Source: Clostridia bacterium BRH_c25 (lineage in GTDB: Bacteria > Bacillota_A > Clostridia > Lutisporales > Lutisporaceae). From it: a DNA stretch of 24,536 bases. Where the stretch lies: contig LOES01000023.1 in the NCBI GenBank assembly GCA_001515955.1, positions 1 through 24,536 of the forward strand. Reading direction: 5' to 3'. The position numbers and the translations under genes were made by a program. This document shows positions 23,046-24,536 of the stretch, piece by piece. The notes under the pieces are model-generated. The model saw only the letters and a program-made list of their open reading frames with translations. It searched no databases and was not told where the DNA came from. Position 1 is the stretch's first letter; each line of letters begins with the position of its first letter.

Positions 23046-24167
23046 ATGAGGAAAATTTTTGTTTGGGTGTTAATGGTTTTGGGAGTTGCTCTGGGTGCGG
23101 AAATGTCGTATCTTCTTACGAGCTATTTTGGGGTAACACAGGTTTTTGGCTATGATGTTTCGGGGGGAAATTCTTTTATTTTACTTTTATTCGGCGGGGC
23201 TATTGGTGGAATAATATTTTATTTAATATCTTCTTGGCTTATTAATATAGGTAAGGAGTCTACCACTAGAGTTGAGAAAATGCTTCAAAAAATACCCACC
23301 GGCGAAATGCTGGTTGGAGCAGTAGGATTGATTATAGGTCTTGTTATTGCTTATCTTATAAGCAGTGGTCCGATAAAACTGATACCTTTTGCATGGTTAG
23401 GTACTCTATTGTCAATATTGATATATTTACTCCTGGGGTACTTGGGAGTGAGTATAGCGACTAAAAAGAGAGAGGACCTTATAGGAATGTTTCTTCCATG
23501 GAAGAGGTTGCTTCAGAAGGATAAAGATAAGATGTCTATGAAAGTAGATAATGTTGTACAGCCAAAAATTCTCGATACTAGTGTTATCATAGATGGAAGA
23601 ATTGCAGACATATGCAAAACCGGGTTTGTTGAAGGCCCACTTATTATACCTGCATTTGTCCTGGAGGAGCTGAGGCATATTGCTGACTCATCCGATGCAT
23701 TGAAAAGAAACAGAGGACGCAGAGGTCTGGACATTTTGAATAAAATCCAGAAAGAGCTGGAAATCAACGTTGAAATCGTGGAAAAGGATTTCGAGGAGCT
23801 TTCCGAGGTTGATACAAAGCTTTTGAAGCTGGCACAGTTTATGAGTGGAAAGGTAATTACCAATGACTATAATTTGAACAAGGTGGCAGAATTCCAGAGA
23901 GTACCTGTTCTGAATATCAATGAGCTTGCAAACGCGGTCAAGCCTGTTGTACTGCCGGGTGAAGAGATGGTGGTACAGGTTATCAAGGATGGTAAAGAAT
24001 TTGGTCAAGGGGTTGCATATCTTGATGACGGAACAATGATAGTGGTTGACGGCGGAAAACGCTTCATAGGAGAGACTATTGAGGTTGTAGTCACCAGCGT
24101 TCTTCAGACTGCAGCAGGAAGAATGATATTTGTAAAACCGAAATCTGCTGTAGATAAGGTATCGTAA
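23046..24167 (+). CDS. PIN/TRAM-domain membrane protein (YacL family)
   Basis: 373 residues. Four hydrophobic helices fill the first 150 residues. A cytosolic PIN nuclease-like domain (about 175-290) has its first acidic motif at [13 protein letters not shown] and a later one at [12 protein letters not shown], and a C-terminal TRAM RNA-binding domain (about 305-370) contains [18 protein letters not shown]. The homologue YacL sits next to disA in Bacillus. A possible membrane-bound RNase; the substrate is unknown. I chose ATG 23046 because AGGAGG lies 11 bases upstream; the in-frame GTG at 23034 is inside that ribosome site. The spacer before it has a TATAAT at 22972-22977 but no well-spaced -35 box. 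Confidence 0.92.
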   Translation: MRKIFVWVLMVLGVALGAEMSYLLTSYFGVTQVFGYDVSGGNSFILLLFGGAIGGIIFYLISSWLINIGKESTTRVEKMLQKIPTGEMLVGAVGLIIGLVIAYLISSGPIKLIPFAWLGTLLSILIYLLLGYLGVSIATKKREDLIGMFLPWKRLLQKDKDKMSMKVDNVVQPKILDTSVIIDGRIADICKTGFVEGPLIIPAFVLEELRHIADSSDALKRNRGRRGLDILNKIQKELEINVEIVEKDFEELSEVDTKLLKLAQFMSGKVITNDYNLNKVAEFQRVPVLNINELANAVKPVVLPGEEMVVQVIKDGKEFGQGVAYLDDGTMIVVDGGKRFIGETIEVVVTSVLQTAAGRMIFVKPKSAVDKVS

Positions 24168-24266
24168 CTCCTGTGTACACTTTCTATAACTAGCTGTATG
24201 GAATGGGAGCAGATATTCGGAGCCCATTGATTATTGCTTGCTTGTTTATTAATTACTGGTTTATAA

Positions 24267-24315
24267 TATACCCAGAGTGGAGGCTTTCACTCCGGGTATA
24301 TTAATTTTGTATTAT
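24267..24315 (+). terminator. Probable terminator of the PIN/TRAM gene
   Basis: TATACCCAGAGTG (24267-24279) pairs with CACTCCGGGTATA (24288-24300) with a single A-C mismatch around an 8-base loop, followed by TTAATTTTGT. The T run is broken, so strength is uncertain. It lies 100 bp after the stop codon. Confidence 0.7.
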
Positions 24316-24318
24316 ATG

Positions 24319-24425
24319 TTTCGCGAAAAACATTTTACATTGTTAATTCAGATTTCGCGTAAACGTTACCTTGGTTGTTATTGAATTCGCACTCTACCCA
24401 ATGTAAATACTTTTGTGCGTTCAAT
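24319..24425 (+). repeat. Two-hairpin dispersed repeat, copy R2
   Basis: Hairpin 1 has arms TTTCGCGAAA (24319-24328) and TTTCGCGTAA (24353-24362). Hairpin 2 has ATTGAA plus CGCAC (24380-24392, two unpaired T between) and GTGCGTTCAAT (24415-24425). It is followed after 6 bases by copy R3. Confidence 0.88.
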
Positions 24426-24431
24426 TAGGCG

Positions 24432-24536
24432 TTTTGCGAAATATCCCTGTATTGTTCATTGAGATTTCGCAAAAAGCTTCCTTGATCGTTATTGAATTCG
24501 CACTCTACCCAATGTAAATACTTTTGTGCGTTCAAT
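24432..24536 (+). repeat. Two-hairpin dispersed repeat, copy R3 (ends at window edge)
   Basis: Hairpin 1 has arms TTTTGCGAAAT (24432-24442) and ATTTCGCAAAA (24464-24474), a perfect 11-bp stem. Hairpin 2 (24491-24536) is identical to that of R2 over its full 46 bases. Relative to R2, hairpin 1 has a compensatory C-G to T-A change. The copy finishes exactly at the last base, so more units may follow outside. Confidence 0.88.

Noticed and set aside
24319..24536. Tandem repeats as a CRISPR array
   Set aside because: Units are 105-107 bp with internal hairpins and only 6 bp between them; there are no unique spacers and no cas genes.
1..24536. tRNA or rRNA genes
   Set aside because: No cloverleaf-like segment with a GGTTCGAATC-type T arm and no rRNA core sequence was seen in the spacers.

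Overview
The window looks like a chromosome segment of a low-GC anaerobic Clostridia member. The evidence is the CtsR/McsA/McsB/ClpC operon with a canonical CtsR operator, RadA, DisA, a CarD-family protein and a YacL-type PIN/TRAM membrane protein, together with strong AGGAGG ribosome sites and AT-rich spacers. The genus cannot be fixed from the sequence alone.

Layout. 1-1466: the 3' two thirds of an EF-G paralogue and its terminator. 1604-2090: two small unknown genes and a terminator. 2112-6815: sigma-A-like promoter, CtsR operator, ctsR-mcsA-mcsB-clpC and the clpC terminator, with a small octamer/palindrome insert between mcsB and clpC. 6825-17308: a same-strand cassette for uptake and breakdown of N-acetylmuramic-acid-type cell wall sugars. 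Its order is mupG, tandem GNAT, murQ, murR, PTS IIA, YbbE-like serine hydrolase, PTS IIB, fused PTS IIC-IID, nanE, HAD phosphatase, HPr. It is preceded by a good promoter with a 15-bp palindrome (candidate MurR operator). 17365-17635: a second, internally deleted copy of the end of clpC together with its terminator. 17673-18871: a fic gene bracketed by two near-identical palindromes. 18871-21607: radA-disA and a bidirectional terminator. 21615-24310: a minus-strand unknown gene, carD and the PIN/TRAM gene. 24319-24536: two tandem copies of a dispersed two-hairpin repeat.

How it works together. In related Firmicutes clpC is normally followed directly by radA and disA. Here about 10.8 kb of sugar-scavenging genes sit between them, bounded by the true clpC end and a degenerate copy of that end. 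This looks like an acquired island integrated through, or by duplication of, the clpC 3' end. The cassette would import an amino sugar by a mannose-family phosphotransferase system (HPr to IIA to IIB to IIC-IID), cleave 6-phospho-MurNAc disaccharides (MupG), remove the lactyl ether (MurQ), and interconvert ManNAc-6-P and GlcNAc-6-P (NanE), under MurR control.

The most unusual signals are: the clpC remnant with an exact 486-bp in-frame deletion at a 9-bp microhomology; the dispersed two-hairpin repeat with compensatory base changes in both stems (three full copies and one half copy); the palindromes flanking fic, one of which abuts the radA promoter; and the IIC-IID fusion.
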